Assembly: GCA_902812405.1 (NCBI GenBank) | Contig: CADDZI010000009.1 | Span: forward strand, 1-53,974 | Origin: a bacterium | GTDB taxonomy: Bacteria > Vulcanimicrobiota > Vulcanimicrobiia > Eremiobacterales > Eremiobacteraceae | Length of the DNA: 53,974 bases | Direction of reading: 5' to 3' | In this document: one piece after another, positions 41,425-50,443 of the stretch | How positions within the stretch are numbered: the first letter of the stretch is position 1 | How the letters are laid out: each line of letters starts with the position of its first letter | Position numbers and translations under genes: made by a program | The notes under the pieces: generated by a model | Database searches by the model: none | Told to the model about the DNA's origin: nothing | The model's input: the letters and a program-made list of their open reading frames with translations, nothing else

Positions 41425-42845
41425 GGTGCCGCCTCCAGCCCCAATGCGGCTACGGCAGCCTCGGCCTTGGCCCGACATTCGGCGTCTTCGCGCTCAGGCA
41501 CCGACGCCGCAACAATGCCCGCCCCAGCCTGGATCCTCACGCGCCCGTCGAAGAAGAGAGCACTGCGCAGCACGAGCGATGCATCCAGCGATCCGTCCGC
41601 TCCCAGCCGCACGATGCTGCCCGCATACCAGCCGCGTCGGCGCCCCTCCAGGTCGGCGATGATCTCCAGAGCCCGCAGTTTAGGTGCGCCGCTGACCGTT
41701 CCCGCCGGAAAGCATGCTCGGAGCACGTCCACCGCGTCGCAGCCCGGCACGAGGTCTCCCTCGACGTGGGATACCATGTGGATGACGTGGCTGTACGCCT
41801 CGGCGCGGCACAGCGCGCGAACCCGAACGCTGCCCGGGCGGCAGACACGGTTCAGGTCATTGCGGGCAAGGTCGACCAACATGACGTGCTCGGCACGCTC
41901 CTTCGGATCGCGTTGCAGCCCGCGTACGACGTTAGCCGCGACACTGCCACCCTGAGGGCGGCGCCGCGTCCCCGCCAGCGGGCGGATCATGGCTCGCCCG
42001 TCTCGCACGCGGCACAACATTTCGGGCGAGGCACCCGCCAGCACCTGACCGGGCAGCTCGAGGTACAGCATGTACGGCGAGGGATTGATACGATGCATCG
42101 CAAGGTAGGCATCCCATGGGTCGCTGCGGCTGATACCTTCCCAGGCCTGCGAGAGAACGATCTGGTATGCATCACCCGCCGCGATGGCGGCCTTCGCCTC
42201 GGCGACGATGCGCGTAAACCAACCCGACGGATTGAGCGCCTGCAGCACCGGCGCAGGCGGGGGCTTCACGCTCCGTCGGACGAGACGGCCCGCCTCAACG
42301 CGGCTTGCACACCGTCGGCTGCGTAGCTCGCGTAACCAGACCTCCCATTCTGGGTCGCCGTCCACGCGCATCTCGCCGCGAACCTCGTCGAGCGTCGACA
42401 CCACCTGAGGGACGAAGAGCAAGAGGTCGGGCACATCCGGATCGCCCGGGTGTCTGGCCGGATAGCGCAACGTCTCAAAGTACTGCACGGCCTCAAACCC
42501 CAGGATTCCGTACACGCCCGACAGGCCCGGGGACGTTCCGGCCAGAGCAGCCCGCGAGAACCGTAGCAACGTCCGGACCGCGCCCGCGACATCCGTGCGC
42601 GACAGAAGCTCCCGCCGCCCGTTCATGGTGAGGGTCAGCGTTTCTCCGCGCCCGGTGATCATCGCGCGCGCGCCCGCGCAGACGATTGCCCCGCCGCCCG
42701 CAACGTCCGCCACACCTTGACCGGAGAGCACCAGGATGGGCGAGACGCCCAGCCGTCGCAGGACGCCCACGACGTCATCCAGGCGCACCCCGGCTGCACG
42801 TCGTGCGGCGTCGCCGGCAGGGTGCGGAAGGGAAGCGGTTTTCAC
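41421..42845 (-). CDS. trpE: Anthranilate synthase component I
   Basis: A 474-residue chorismate-using enzyme and first committed step of the tryptophan pathway. The C-terminal chorismate-binding core is complete: AIAAGDAYQIVLSQAWE, SPYMLYLELPGQVLAGASPEMLCRV, RPLAGTRRRPQGG, AEHVMLVDLARNDLNRV, YSHVIHMVSHVEG, FPAGTVSGAPKLRALEII and the C-terminal IQAGAGIVAASVPEREDAEC. The N-terminal region (about 1-150) should house feedback inhibition by tryptophan. A GTG start at 42845 is preceded by GGAGG at eight bases. It directly follows the attenuator, so its transcription should depend on antitermination. Confidence 0.96.
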   Translation of the reverse strand: MKTASLPHPAGDAARRAAGVRLDDVVGVLRRLGVSPILVLSGQGVADVAGGGAIVCAGARAMITGRGETLTLTMNGRRELLSRTDVAGAVRTLLRFSRAALAGTSPGLSGVYGILGFEAVQYFETLRYPARHPGDPDVPDLLLFVPQVVSTLDEVRGEMRVDGDPEWEVWLRELRSRRCASRVEAGRLVRRSVKPPPAPVLQALNPSGWFTRIVAEAKAAIAAGDAYQIVLSQAWEGISRSDPWDAYLAMHRINPSPYMLYLELPGQVLAGASPEMLCRVRDGRAMIRPLAGTRRRPQGGSVAANVVRGLQRDPKERAEHVMLVDLARNDLNRVCRPGSVRVRALCRAEAYSHVIHMVSHVEGDLVPGCDAVDVLRACFPAGTVSGAPKLRALEIIADLEGRRRGWYAGSIVRLGADGSLDASLVLRSALFFDGRVRIQAGAGIVAASVPEREDAECRAKAEAAVAALGLEAAP

Positions 42846-42866
42846 AAGACAGACCTCCGTGCAGAC

Positions 42867-42903
42867 AAAAAAGCAGCGGGCCTGATGCTGTCAGGCCCGC
42901 TGC
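42867..42903 (-). terminator. trp attenuator: intrinsic terminator in the trpE leader
   Basis: On the minus strand GCAGCGGGCCTGA (42903-42891) pairs perfectly over 13 bp with TCAGGCCCGCTGC (42885-42873) across a five-base loop, followed by six T residues (42872-42867). It lies 21 bases before the trpE start and 31 bases after the leader-peptide stop. A strong terminator between a Trp-rich leader peptide and trpE is the hallmark of attenuation. Confidence 0.92.
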
Positions 42904-42965
42904 AAACCGGTGTGGGAGTGCGTCTAGACGCGCATCAACGCCTCACCGCAGGTTTGCGGAGCGGG
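42896..42965 (-). promoter_or_regulatory. trp leader antiterminator and competing hairpins
   Basis: RNA segment CCCGCT-CC-GCAAACC (42965-42951) is complementary to GGTTTGC-AGCGGG (42908-42896): 13 pairs with a two-base bulge. The second strand shares GCAGCGGG with the terminator stem, so the two structures exclude each other. A local hairpin CCGCA-AACC-TGCGG (42959-42946) would sequester the first strand when the leader is not stalled. A small palindrome GCGTCTAGACGC lies at 42920-42931. Confidence 0.8.
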
Positions 42966-43003
42966 CATGTGCGCCACCACCGACGTGCCAGGTACGGGTT
43001 CAT
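42935..43003 (-). CDS. trpL: trp operon leader peptide with tandem Trp codons
   Basis: A 22-codon open frame (ATG at 43003, TGA at 42937-42935) whose codons 9 and 10 are both TGG, against an expected Trp frequency near one percent. The peptide is basic (MNPYLARRWWRTC at its start). The tandem Trp codons lie at 42979-42974, just upstream of the antiterminator strand, so a ribosome starved for Trp-tRNA would stall there, leave 42959-42951 free to pair with the terminator strand, and allow transcription into trpE. Its ATG overlaps the rplQ stop as ATGA, so ribosomes finishing rplQ could reinitiate on it. Too short for ordinary gene finders. Confidence 0.85.
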   Translation of the reverse strand: MNPYLARRWWRTCPLRKPAVRR

Positions 43004-43410
43004 TGCGCCGGCCCTACGCCGCGCCGGGCTTGTGTTCCTGCCTGGCTGGGGGCGCCGTCCTGGAGAAGCTCGACCTGGGCGAGCGGCGCGGCATCGCCCT
43101 TGCGTACGCGCGTGCGGATGATGCGGGTATATCCGCCGCGCCGCTGGGCCAGGCTGGGCGCAATGACGTCGAACAGCTTCTTGACGACCTCCTCCGAGTG
43201 CAGGTAGCCAGCGACCAGGCGTCGGCTGTGCAGATCGCCCCGCTTGGCGCGGCTGATCATGCGCGCCGCGGTGCGCGAGACTTCCTTGGCGCGCGCGACG
43301 GTGGTCTCGACGCGCCCGTGGGTGAAGAGGGCCGTCGTCAGCGAGCGCAGCAGCGCGCGGCGGTGGTCGTCGTTGCGGCCCAGGCGGCGATGGTCTTTGC
43401 GGTGCCGCAT
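43000..43410 (-). CDS. rplQ: 50S ribosomal protein L17
   Basis: A 136-residue ribosomal protein located near the exit-tunnel side of the large subunit. The N-terminus MRHRKDHRRLGRNDDHRRALLRSL and ITRAKRGDLHSRR-like middle (MISRAKRGDLHSRRLVAGYL) are diagnostic, with GGYTRIIRTRVRKGDAAPLAQVELL at the end of the fold. A tail of about 20 extra residues follows. It begins one base after the rpoA stop. Its TGA stop overlaps the ATG of the trp leader peptide. Confidence 0.97.
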   Translation of the reverse strand: MRHRKDHRRLGRNDDHRRALLRSLTTALFTHGRVETTVARAKEVSRTAARMISRAKRGDLHSRRLVAGYLHSEEVVKKLFDVIAPSLAQRRGGYTRIIRTRVRKGDAAPLAQVELLQDGAPSQAGTQARRGVGPAQ

Positions 43411-43411
43411 G

Positions 43412-44422
43412 CTAGCCGCTCCGCAGCGACAGGTTGCGCTCCGCCAGCTTTTCTTTGATCTCGTCCACCGACTTCTTGCCCAGGTTGCGCATGTTCATGA
43501 TTTCTTCTTCGGTCTTCTGCAACAGCTCCGAGATCTTGGTGATGCCAGCGCGTTTCAGGCAATTGTAGGATCGCACCGACAAGTCGAGTTCGTCAACCGG
43601 GATGTCCCAGCTCGCAAACGGTTTGACCTCCTCGACCGGCGCTTCCACCTCCTCGCGGCCGCTGAACTGCACGAAGAGCGCCAGCTGCTCGGTGAGAATC
43701 CGGGCCGCCGTGCTCAGCGCCTCGTCCGGTGTGATGCTGCCGTTGGTCTCGATCTCCATGATCAGCCGGTCGTAATCCGTGGTTTGGCCGACGCGTGTGT
43801 CCTCCACGTGGTACGCCACCTTGCGGATCGGCGAGAAGATCGAATCGACCGGAATGAGCCCAATGACGTGCTCGACGTTGCGCTGCTTCTCGGCCGTCAC
43901 GTAACCCCGCCAGCGCTCCACCCCGATCTCCATGTACAACCGCGCTTTCTTGTCCGAGAGAGTCGCGATGTGGTAGGCGGGATCGAGGAGTTCGACGTCG
44001 GCATCCGGGACGATGTCGGCCGCGGTCACCTCGCGCTCACCCGAGGCTTCAATGCGCAGCACCTTGGGCTCGTCGGTGAGAAGCCGCAGCGGCAACCCTT
44101 TGAGGTTGAGAATGATGTTCGTAACGTCCTCCACGACTCCCGGAATCGTCGAGAACTCATGCAGGACGCCGTCAATCTTGACGTACGTCACCGCCGTGCC
44201 GGGCAGCGACGACAGCAGCATCCGCCGCAGCGCGTTGCCCAGCGTGATGCCGAAGCCCCGCTCCAGCGGTTCGATGACGAACGTGGCGCTGCTGTCGCCG
44301 CGCTCGCGCACCTCGATGGAGGCGCGTTGAAACTCCAGAACCGACTGCGTCCCCGTGCGGGGGGACGCCTGCCACCCGCTGTGCTCGCCCGCGGGTCGAG
44401 GCATACCAAAATCATGCATCAT
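43412..44422 (-). CDS. rpoA: DNA-directed RNA polymerase alpha subunit
   Basis: A 336-residue subunit that nucleates RNA polymerase assembly and contacts promoters and activators. The N-terminal dimerisation domain contains [28 protein letters not shown] and [26 protein letters not shown]; the C-terminal domain is [39 protein letters not shown]. The first 28 residues (up to SVLEFQR) exceed the usual start and are Ser/Pro/Gly-rich, so an internal start is possible. The ATG here overlaps the rpsD stop (TAATG). Confidence 0.96.
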   Translation of the reverse strand: MMHDFGMPRPAGEHSGWQASPRTGTQSVLEFQRASIEVRERGDSSATFVIEPLERGFGITLGNALRRMLLSSLPGTAVTYVKIDGVLHEFSTIPGVVEDVTNIILNLKGLPLRLLTDEPKVLRIEASGEREVTAADIVPDADVELLDPAYHIATLSDKKARLYMEIGVERWRGYVTAEKQRNVEHVIGLIPVDSIFSPIRKVAYHVEDTRVGQTTDYDRLIMEIETNGSITPDEALSTAARILTEQLALFVQFSGREEVEAPVEEVKPFASWDIPVDELDLSVRSYNCLKRAGITKISELLQKTEEEIMNMRNLGKKSVDEIKEKLAERNLSLRSG

Positions 44423-45081
44423 TAGCGCGAATAGTACTCCACAATCAGTTGTTCGTCCACGTTGGTATCGATGTCCGCCCGGGTTGGAACCTGCACGACT
44501 TTCGCCGTGTGGGTCTGCTCGTCATAGTCCAGCCAGCCCGGAACCCGGCGGCCTTTGGCGTAATCGAAGAGCGAGGCGAAGAGGGTCGTCGAGGCGCTCC
44601 TCGGCACGACCTGCAGCGTGTCACCCGGCCGCACCTGCAAGGACGGCACGTTGACCCGCCGGCCGTTCAAGAGAAAGTGCCGGTGGCGCACCAGTTGACG
44701 CGCTTGGGCGCGCGACGTCGCCAGGTTGAGCCGGTAGATCACGTTGTCGAGGCGCATCTCCAGCAGCGCCAACAGCGCCGTGCCCGTCTGCCCCTTGCGC
44801 GCACTCGCCTTACGAAAGTAGTTTTCAAACTGCCGCTCGACGACCCCGTAGATGCGCCGCATCTTCTGCTTTTCGCGCAACTGACGCCCAAACTCAGACG
44901 TTTTGGGACGCGTCTTGGTGGCCGCCTTCTGTCCGGGCGCAGCCGTACGCCGCTCGACGGCGCACTTCTTTGAGAGGCAGCGCTCGCCTTTGAGGAACAG
45001 CTTGACCTTCTCGCCGGGTTTCGCGCCGCTGGCGCTCTCGCGCCGGCACAGGCGGCACACCGGCCCGGTGTAGCGTGCCAT
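44422..45081 (-). CDS. rpsD: 30S ribosomal protein S4
   Basis: A 219-residue primary 16S rRNA-binding protein. The zinc form is evident from Cys9, Cys12, Cys35 and Cys40 (VCRLC.., ERCLSKKC). The S4 RNA-binding domain reads [38 protein letters not shown]. Residues 40-60 are lysine-rich and variable. Nine bases separate it from rpsK, and it precedes rpoA as in the alpha operon of many bacteria; in Escherichia coli S4 represses this operon, which may not apply here. Confidence 0.97.
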   Translation of the reverse strand: MARYTGPVCRLCRRESASGAKPGEKVKLFLKGERCLSKKCAVERRTAAPGQKAATKTRPKTSEFGRQLREKQKMRRIYGVVERQFENYFRKASARKGQTGTALLALLEMRLDNVIYRLNLATSRAQARQLVRHRHFLLNGRRVNVPSLQVRPGDTLQVVPRSASTTLFASLFDYAKGRRVPGWLDYDEQTHTAKVVQVPTRADIDTNVDEQLIVEYYSR

Positions 45082-45090
45082 CGCTGCCTC

Positions 45091-45486
45091 CTACACGCGC
45101 CGCCGCTTCGGCGGCCGGCAGCCGTTGTGGGGTATCGGCGTCACGTCCTTGATGACGGTAATCTCGAGACCCGCCGCCTGGAGTGCCCGGATGGCGGCCT
45201 CCCGGCCTGCTCCCGGTCCCTTGACGTAGACTTCCACCTGTTTCATCCCGTGCTCCATCGACTTGCGGGCCGCGCTCTCAGCCGCCATCTGCGCCGCAAA
45301 AGGCGTCGACTTCTTGCTGCCCTTAAACCCCATGTTACCGGCACTCGACCAGGCGACGGTCCCGCCCGCCGTATCCGTGATCGACACGATCGTGTTGTTG
45401 AAGCTTGCGTGAATGTGCGCCACACCTTGCGTGACGTTCTTGATCTCGCGCCGCTTGCGCGGCCGCGCCTTCTTCGCCAGCGGCAT
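45091..45486 (-). CDS. rpsK: 30S ribosomal protein S11
   Basis: A 131-residue platform protein of the small subunit. It contains [79 protein letters not shown] and the basic C-terminus [17 protein letters not shown], all diagnostic. Length is normal. It starts two bases after rpsM and is followed by rpsD. Confidence 0.98.
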   Translation of the reverse strand: MPLAKKARPRKRREIKNVTQGVAHIHASFNNTIVSITDTAGGTVAWSSAGNMGFKGSKKSTPFAAQMAAESAARKSMEHGMKQVEVYVKGPGAGREAAIRALQAAGLEITVIKDVTPIPHNGCRPPKRRRV

Positions 45487-45488
45487 GA

Positions 45489-45881
45489 CTACTTACCGAC
45501 CCCCGGACCCTTGGCCTTCTTCTTGCCAGCCACGGTCTTCTTGGGACCCTTGCGCGTGCGGGCGTTGGTCTTGGTACGCTGACCGCGCACCGGCAGCCCG
45601 CGCCGGTGGCGGAGGCCGCGGTAACACCCGATATCCATGAGGCGCTTGATCGACTGGGCGATCTCGCGCCGCAGGTCACCCTCGACGGTGAGATTCTTCT
45701 CAATCTGCTCGCGCAATTTCTGGATGTCCTCATCGGTCAGATCCTTGACGCGGGTATCCGGATTGACCCCCGTCCGCGCCAAGAGCTTGACTGCCGTTGG
45801 CCTGCCGATGCCGAAGATGTACGTCAACGCCACCTCGACGCGCTTGTCGCGGGGCAAATCGATGCCTGCAATGCGTGCCAC
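45489..45881 (-). CDS. rpsM: 30S ribosomal protein S13
   Basis: A 130-residue head protein of the small subunit that contacts L5 and the P-site tRNA. It begins [25 protein letters not shown], followed by the helix-two-turn-helix region and [31 protein letters not shown]. It starts at GTG (45881) after GGAGG, ten bases past the L36 stop. The Lys-rich tail is typical. Confidence 0.98.
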   Translation of the reverse strand: MARIAGIDLPRDKRVEVALTYIFGIGRPTAVKLLARTGVNPDTRVKDLTDEDIQKLREQIEKNLTVEGDLRREIAQSIKRLMDIGCYRGLRHRRGLPVRGQRTKTNARTRKGPKKTVAGKKKAKGPGVGK

Positions 45882-45890
45882 GCCGTCCTC

Positions 45891-46004
45891 CTAGCCCTGC
45901 GCCTGCTTGTGCTTGGGGTTCTCGCAGATCACCCGCGTGCGGCCGGATCGCTTGATGATCTTGCACTTCGCGCAGATCTTCTTGACACTGGGTCGGACTT
46001 TCAC
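45891..46004 (-). CDS. rpmJ: 50S ribosomal protein L36
   Basis: A 37-residue zinc-ribbon protein, too short for many gene finders, beginning [19 protein letters not shown] with a GTG start at 46004. Zinc ligands are Cys11, Cys14, Cys27 and His32 (ICAKC.., VICENPKH), so it is the zinc-binding form. It sits between infA (16-base gap) and rpsM, its standard position. Confidence 0.97.
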   Translation of the reverse strand: MKVRPSVKKICAKCKIIKRSGRTRVICENPKHKQAQG

Positions 46005-46020
46005 GCCGTCGCGATGCTCC

Positions 46021-46308
46021 TTACTTGTAGCGGTACGTGATGCGGCCTTGCGTCAGGTCGTAGGGCGAGAGCTCCACGAGCACTTTGTCGCCGGGCAGAA
46101 TGCGAATGAAGTTCATGCGAATTTTGCCCGAGACCCGTGCCAGGACACGGTGGCCGTTGGGCAGCTCGACCCGGAAGAACGCGTTGGGCAGAGGCTCGAC
46201 GACGGTGCCCTCGACCTCGATCGCCTCCTCCTTGACCGAACCTGAGTGTTCGGCATGTTCCGTTTTTTTCTTCTTCTTATCCAGCCGCGGCCGTCGTCGT
46301 GGCGTCAT
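46021..46308 (-). CDS. infA: Translation initiation factor IF-1 with N-terminal extension
   Basis: A 95-residue OB-fold factor that blocks the ribosomal A site during initiation. The core is [68 protein letters not shown]. It carries about 23 extra residues at the N-terminus, very basic at first ([14 protein letters not shown]). Typical IF-1 has 70-72 residues. The ATG at 46308 has a near-perfect AAAGGAGG at five bases spacing, and no start codon lies at the usual position, so the extension is real. The start lies inside the map gene by 32 bases. Confidence 0.95.
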   Translation of the reverse strand: MTPRRRPRLDKKKKKTEHAEHSGSVKEEAIEVEGTVVEPLPNAFFRVELPNGHRVLARVSGKIRMNFIRILPGDKVLVELSPYDLTQGRITYRYK

Positions 46309-47113
46309 CTGTGCCTCCTTTCTCGCACCGCAGGTCGTCGGGCACCCAGTTGGGACGGGCCTCGGCCTCGGGTAGGGTCAAAATCTCGAAGCCCTCCGCC
46401 GTGACGGCGACGGTGTGCTCGAAGTGGGCCGATAGCTTGCCGTCGGCTGTGACGACGGTCCATCGGTCATCCAAGGTCCGGACGCGCCACGTCCCCTCGT
46501 TGACCATCGGTTCAATTGCCAGGACCATGCCGGGCCGCAGCACCGTCCCCAGTCCCGGCCGGCCGTAATTGGGCACCGGCGGCTCCTCGTGCAGGCGCCG
46601 GCCGATGCCGTGCCCGACGAGTGCCCGGACAACCGAGAAGCCCTGCGCTTCAACGTAGGATTGAACGGCGTGCCCGATGTCCGAGAGGTGCGCTCCCGGC
46701 CGGACCTGGCGGATGCCCTGCCCCAGAGCGCAGCGCGTGGCATCCATGAGCCGCCGCGCTCGGTTGCCGACTTTTCCGACCGCCACGGTGGTCGCCATGT
46801 CGGAGAACCACCCGTCCACGCGCGCCCCGATGTCGATCTTGAGCAACTGGCCCTCCCGCAGACGCCGCGTGCCCGGAATGCCGTGAACAATTTCGTCGTC
46901 GACCGATGTGCAGATCGACCCGGCAAAACCCTGGTAGCCCAAAAACGCCGGCACGCCGCCCTCGGCGCGAATCAATTCTTCGGCGTAGGCGTCGATCTCG
47001 CGCGTCGTGACGCCCGGGGCAACGGCACCCGTCAACTTCTCGAGAACGCGTGCCGTGAGCCGGCCGCTGCGCCGCATCTGATCCACCTCGCGCGGGCTCT
47101 TACAGGTAATCAT
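46277..47113 (-). CDS. map: Methionine aminopeptidase type I
   Basis: A 278-residue metalloenzyme that removes initiator methionine. The five metal ligands of the family can be seen: Asp in [17 protein letters not shown] (two Asp residues), His in [12 protein letters not shown], Glu in AIEPMVNEG, and Glu in [12 protein letters not shown]. The ATG at 47113 overlaps the adk stop (ATGA); open frame upstream to 47326 is inside adk and discarded. A C-terminal tail of about 30 residues runs past the usual end and overlaps the start of infA. Confidence 0.96.
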   Translation of the reverse strand: MITCKSPREVDQMRRSGRLTARVLEKLTGAVAPGVTTREIDAYAEELIRAEGGVPAFLGYQGFAGSICTSVDDEIVHGIPGTRRLREGQLLKIDIGARVDGWFSDMATTVAVGKVGNRARRLMDATRCALGQGIRQVRPGAHLSDIGHAVQSYVEAQGFSVVRALVGHGIGRRLHEEPPVPNYGRPGLGTVLRPGMVLAIEPMVNEGTWRVRTLDDRWTVVTADGKLSAHFEHTVAVTAEGFEILTLPEAEARPNWVPDDLRCEKGGTDDATTTAAAG

Positions 47114-47787
47114 GCGCCCGGCCGCACCGGTTCTCCCAGCGCCGCCCGAATGCGTCCAAACACCGTCTCGACGTCCGCGTTTCCGTCCACCACCCGCAAG
47201 AGACCCGCCGCCCGGTAGTAGTCGGTGAGCGGCGCCGTCTTGCGCTGATATTCGGCGACCCGCGTGACGACCGTCGCCTCGTCGTCGTCGGGACGCAAGA
47301 TCAGGGGACCGCCGCACTTGTCGCACACGCCCGGCAGCCGGCTAGGGGCCGACTCCACGTGGTACGGCGTCTGGCAGACCGCGCACAGCCGACGTCCCGT
47401 CAGCCGACGCACGACCTCCGCCGGATCAACGACGATCTCGATGACCGCATCGAGCGGCACGCCGCGACGGTGCATCATCGCGTCGAGCGCCGTGGCCTGC
47501 TGCGCGGTCCTCGGAAAACCGTCCAGGATGAAGCCGTTCGCGGTATCCGCAGCCGCCAGCCGCTCCTCCACCAAACCGATCGTCACGTCGTCCGGCACGA
47601 GCTTGCCCGCATCCATGTACGTTTTGGCCACCACCCCCATCGGCGTTCGCTCCTTGACCGCCGTGCGGAAGATGTCACCCGTGCCGATTTGCGGGATGCC
47701 GTAGAGCGCCGACAGCAGCCGGCCCTGCGTCCCCTTCCCGACGCCGGGCGGCCCCAAGAGAACAAGCCGGACGCCGCGCCCGGTCAC
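47110..47787 (-). CDS. adk: Adenylate kinase
   Basis: A 225-residue enzyme that interconverts AMP, ADP and ATP. The P-loop GPPGVGKGT spans residues 12-20, the AMP-binding part includes GTGDIFR and ILDGFPRT, and the LID domain is the zinc-binding kind with Cys135, Cys138, Cys155 and Cys158. A GTG start at 47787 overlaps the secY stop (GTGA). Position after secY is the standard one. Confidence 0.96.
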   Translation of the reverse strand: MTGRGVRLVLLGPPGVGKGTQGRLLSALYGIPQIGTGDIFRTAVKERTPMGVVAKTYMDAGKLVPDDVTIGLVEERLAAADTANGFILDGFPRTAQQATALDAMMHRRGVPLDAVIEIVVDPAEVVRRLTGRRLCAVCQTPYHVESAPSRLPGVCDKCGGPLILRPDDDEATVVTRVAEYQRKTAPLTDYYRAAGLLRVVDGNADVETVFGRIRAALGEPVRPGA

Positions 47788-49079
47788 TGCTTGATGAACC
47801 CGCGATAGTCGCGCATGGCGAGGCGGGCCTCGATCTGGGTCATCGTATCCAGCGCCACGCCGACGACGATCAAGAGCGACGTGCTGCCCAGGTAAAAGGT
47901 CGTGACGTGGGTGAGGTTCTGCGTCACATTGGGCAGGATCGCCAGCAGCCCGAGGTAGACCGCAGCCACGGCGGTGATGCGAACCAGAATTTTCTGCAGG
48001 TAGTCGTTCGTCGGCTTGCCCGGCCTGATCCCCGGGATGAACCCGCCCTGCTTCTTGAGCGAGTCCCCGATGTCTTGAATCTGCAGCACGACGCTCGAGT
48101 AGAAGAACGTGAAGACAACGACGAGCACGAAGTACGCGAGATTGTAGAGGAAGCTGCCGTAGTTAAAGTACAGGGCCATGAACTGCACGAACGCCCGCTC
48201 CCACGGCGCGCTGCCCTGCGCTAGCCAGGACGAGAGTTGCTGGGGCAGCAGCAGGATGGAAATCGCGAAGATAATCGAGATGACGCCGGCATTGTTGAGA
48301 CGCAGGGGAATATAGGTGCTGCGCCCACCGTAGACTTTGCGCCCGACCACGCGCTTGGCGTACTGAACCGGGACGCGCCGCTGTCCTTGGTACATGAAGA
48401 CGATTGAGACGAGCGACAGGAGAGCGATGAGCCCGAAGATGACCAGACCCAGCGGCGCCAGGCCGCCTTTCTCGCCCAGCTGCAGGGTCTGGCTGAAGTA
48501 CGTCGGGTAGCGCAGGATGATGCCGACGAAGATGATGAGAGACACCCCGTTGCCGATCCCCTTGTCGGTAATCTGCTCGCCCAGCCACATGAGCCAGATC
48601 GTGCCGGCGGTCAGGGTCAGGATGACGGTGACGAGGTACCCCGGATCGCTGCGCAAAAAGACGTGGGCGCGGTTGAGCATGACGACCATCGCACTGGCCT
48701 GTGCCAGCGCCAACACGACCGTCAACCACCGCGTGTAGAGCCCGACCTGCCGGCGTCCCTGCTCGCCGCCGTGCTGCTGCATCTCCTTGATCTGCGGAAA
48801 GACGATCGTCATCAATTGCATGATGATGCTGGCGTTGATGTAGGGCGTGATGCCCATCGCGATGACGGAGAAATGTTGCAGCGCACCGCCCGACAGAAAC
48901 CCGATGAAGTTGAGGAACTGACCGCTGGCCAGGATCTGCTGCCACGCGCTCAGGTTGACGTACGGCACGGGCACGTAGACCATGACGACGAAGACCGCGA
49001 ACGCACCGAAGACGAAGAGAATCCGGTTGCGCAGCTCGGGAACGATCAGCGCGTTGGCCAGGTTACGCCACACCGTCAT
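47784..49079 (-). CDS. secY: Preprotein translocase subunit SecY
   Basis: A 431-residue ten-span channel protein of the Sec translocon. Motifs are GITPYINASIIMQLM, LNRAHVFLR, GEQITDKGIGNGVSLIIF, VQYAKRVVGRKVYGGRSTYIPLRLNNAGVISIIFA, and GGFIPGIRPGKPTNDYL, with ARLAMRDYRGFIK at the C-terminus. The ATG at 49079 is the one before TVWRNLANALIVPELRNRI; an upstream start at 49130 would overlap rplO. Spacing is ten bases after rplO. Confidence 0.97.
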   Translation of the reverse strand: MTVWRNLANALIVPELRNRILFVFGAFAVFVVMVYVPVPYVNLSAWQQILASGQFLNFIGFLSGGALQHFSVIAMGITPYINASIIMQLMTIVFPQIKEMQQHGGEQGRRQVGLYTRWLTVVLALAQASAMVVMLNRAHVFLRSDPGYLVTVILTLTAGTIWLMWLGEQITDKGIGNGVSLIIFVGIILRYPTYFSQTLQLGEKGGLAPLGLVIFGLIALLSLVSIVFMYQGQRRVPVQYAKRVVGRKVYGGRSTYIPLRLNNAGVISIIFAISILLLPQQLSSWLAQGSAPWERAFVQFMALYFNYGSFLYNLAYFVLVVVFTFFYSSVVLQIQDIGDSLKKQGGFIPGIRPGKPTNDYLQKILVRITAVAAVYLGLLAILPNVTQNLTHVTTFYLGSTSLLIVVGVALDTMTQIEARLAMRDYRGFIKQ

Positions 49080-49089
49080 GCCGAAGGTC

Positions 49090-49548
49090 TCACCTCTCGA
49101 AGACCGCCCCCGCGGCGGCGAGCTTGGCACGTGCTGCGGCGGAGCACGTCACGTCGCGCAGACGCAAGCCCGCCGGCGGCTGCCCGACGCCCAGTACCTT
49201 GACCGGTGCCTTGGGACCGCGAAGAATGCCCGCCTCGCGCAACGTCTGCGGCGTCACGGGCCGGCCCGGATCCCAGCCCTGCAAATCTCTGAGATTCAGC
49301 ACCGCATAGGTCACGCGAAACACCTTGGTGGAGCGCGCCTTCTGCGACACGCCGCGCCGCTGCGGCAACCGCCGAAACCACGGCGTCTGACCACCCTCAA
49401 AATTGGGCCCCTTGCCGCCGCCGGAGCGTGCGGTCTGACCCTTGCCGCCCTTGCCCGAGGTCTTGCCCAGACCGCTCCCGTGCCCGCGCCCCACCCGAAT
49501 CCGGGGGTGCTTGGCACCCCGTGCCGGCCTAAGCTCCGACAGCTTCAT
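49090..49548 (-). CDS. rplO: 50S ribosomal protein L15
   Basis: A 152-residue large-subunit protein. The N-terminus [38 protein letters not shown] is diagnostic, followed by [16 protein letters not shown] and the globular C-terminal domain ([18 protein letters not shown]). Starting at 49548 it overlaps the end of rpsE by 20 bases. The rpmD (L30) gene that normally sits between rpsE and rplO is missing. Confidence 0.97.
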   Translation of the reverse strand: MKLSELRPARGAKHPRIRVGRGHGSGLGKTSGKGGKGQTARSGGGKGPNFEGGQTPWFRRLPQRRGVSQKARSTKVFRVTYAVLNLRDLQGWDPGRPVTPQTLREAGILRGPKAPVKVLGVGQPPAGLRLRDVTCSAAARAKLAAAGAVFER

Positions 49549-50056
49549 GGCGAGTCGTCCTTCCCAAGAGCTCGGCGACGTCCACCCCGCGGGCGGCAGC
49601 CACGTCTTCCGGCCTCCGCAGCTGGCGCAGGCCGGCAATCGTCGCCGCCACGACGTTGATCGGGTTGTTGGAACCGAGCGACTTCGTCAAAATGTCGTGA
49701 ACGCCGGCAAGTTCGAGAACCGCCCGCATCGCACCGCCCGCGATGACGCCCGTTCCGCGGGAGGCGGGCTTCATGAAGACCTTGCCCGCACCGACTTGAA
49801 TCGTCACGGGGTGGGGGATCGTCCGGCCCGCCAGCGGCACGCGGATTAACGACCGGCGCGCATCCTCCACGCCCTTGCGGATCGCTTCCGGCACTTCGCG
49901 CGCCTTGCCCAGGCCAAAACCCACGCGGCCCGCACGATCGCCCACGACCACGAGCGCCGAGAAGGAGAAGCGCTTTCCCCCCTTGACGACCTTGGCAACG
50001 CGATTGACGCGGACCACGTGTTCCTCCAATCCAGAACCGTCGGGTAAACGGGGCAT
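49529..50056 (-). CDS. rpsE: 30S ribosomal protein S5
   Basis: A 175-residue small-subunit protein that contributes to decoding accuracy. Visible are [49 protein letters not shown] and the C-terminal domain [46 protein letters not shown]. The N-terminal leader is short. It starts three bases after rplR and overlaps rplO. Confidence 0.97.
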   Translation of the reverse strand: MPRLPDGSGLEEHVVRVNRVAKVVKGGKRFSFSALVVVGDRAGRVGFGLGKAREVPEAIRKGVEDARRSLIRVPLAGRTIPHPVTIQVGAGKVFMKPASRGTGVIAGGAMRAVLELAGVHDILTKSLGSNNPINVVAATIAGLRQLRRPEDVAAARGVDVAELLGRTTRHEAVGA

Positions 50057-50059
50057 GCC

Positions 50060-50425
50060 TTAGACCTCCAATCCTGCGTCGCGTGCGGCATCCGCCAGCG
50101 CCTTGATGCGTCCGTGATACGTATAGCCGCCGCGGTCAAAGACGGCGCGCGTAATCCCGAGTGCAGCCGCGCGGCGGGCAAGCTCCCGGCCCACGGCGCC
50201 CGCCGCCGCGATGCTCTTGCGCGACGCGACGCCGGCCGCCACAGCCTCCTCCCGGGTCGAGGCGGCTGCCAGCGTCCGCCCCGCGACGTCGTCAATCAGC
50301 TGAGCATAGACGTACCGCAGGCTGCGAAACACGGACAACCGCGGTCGCTGTGGCGTTCCGACGACCCGTTTGCGGACCCGAGCGTGGCGCCGCAAGCGCA
50401 AGGCGTTCTTGCTGCGTGGTTTCAT
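50060..50425 (-). CDS. rplR: 50S ribosomal protein L18
   Basis: A 121-residue 5S rRNA-binding protein. Diagnostic motifs are [47 protein letters not shown] and [27 protein letters not shown]. Normal length. It follows rplF by 18 bases. Confidence 0.97.
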   Translation of the reverse strand: MKPRSKNALRLRRHARVRKRVVGTPQRPRLSVFRSLRYVYAQLIDDVAGRTLAAASTREEAVAAGVASRKSIAAAGAVGRELARRAAALGITRAVFDRGGYTYHGRIKALADAARDAGLEV

Positions 50426-50443
50426 GGTCTCACCGTCCTCGGC

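Noticed and set aside
42846-43003. T-box or TRAP-type control of trp genes
   Set aside because: No T-box consensus (AGGGTGGNACCGCG-like) and no spaced GAG/UAG repeats are present, while the leader-peptide and alternative-hairpin arrangement explains the region.
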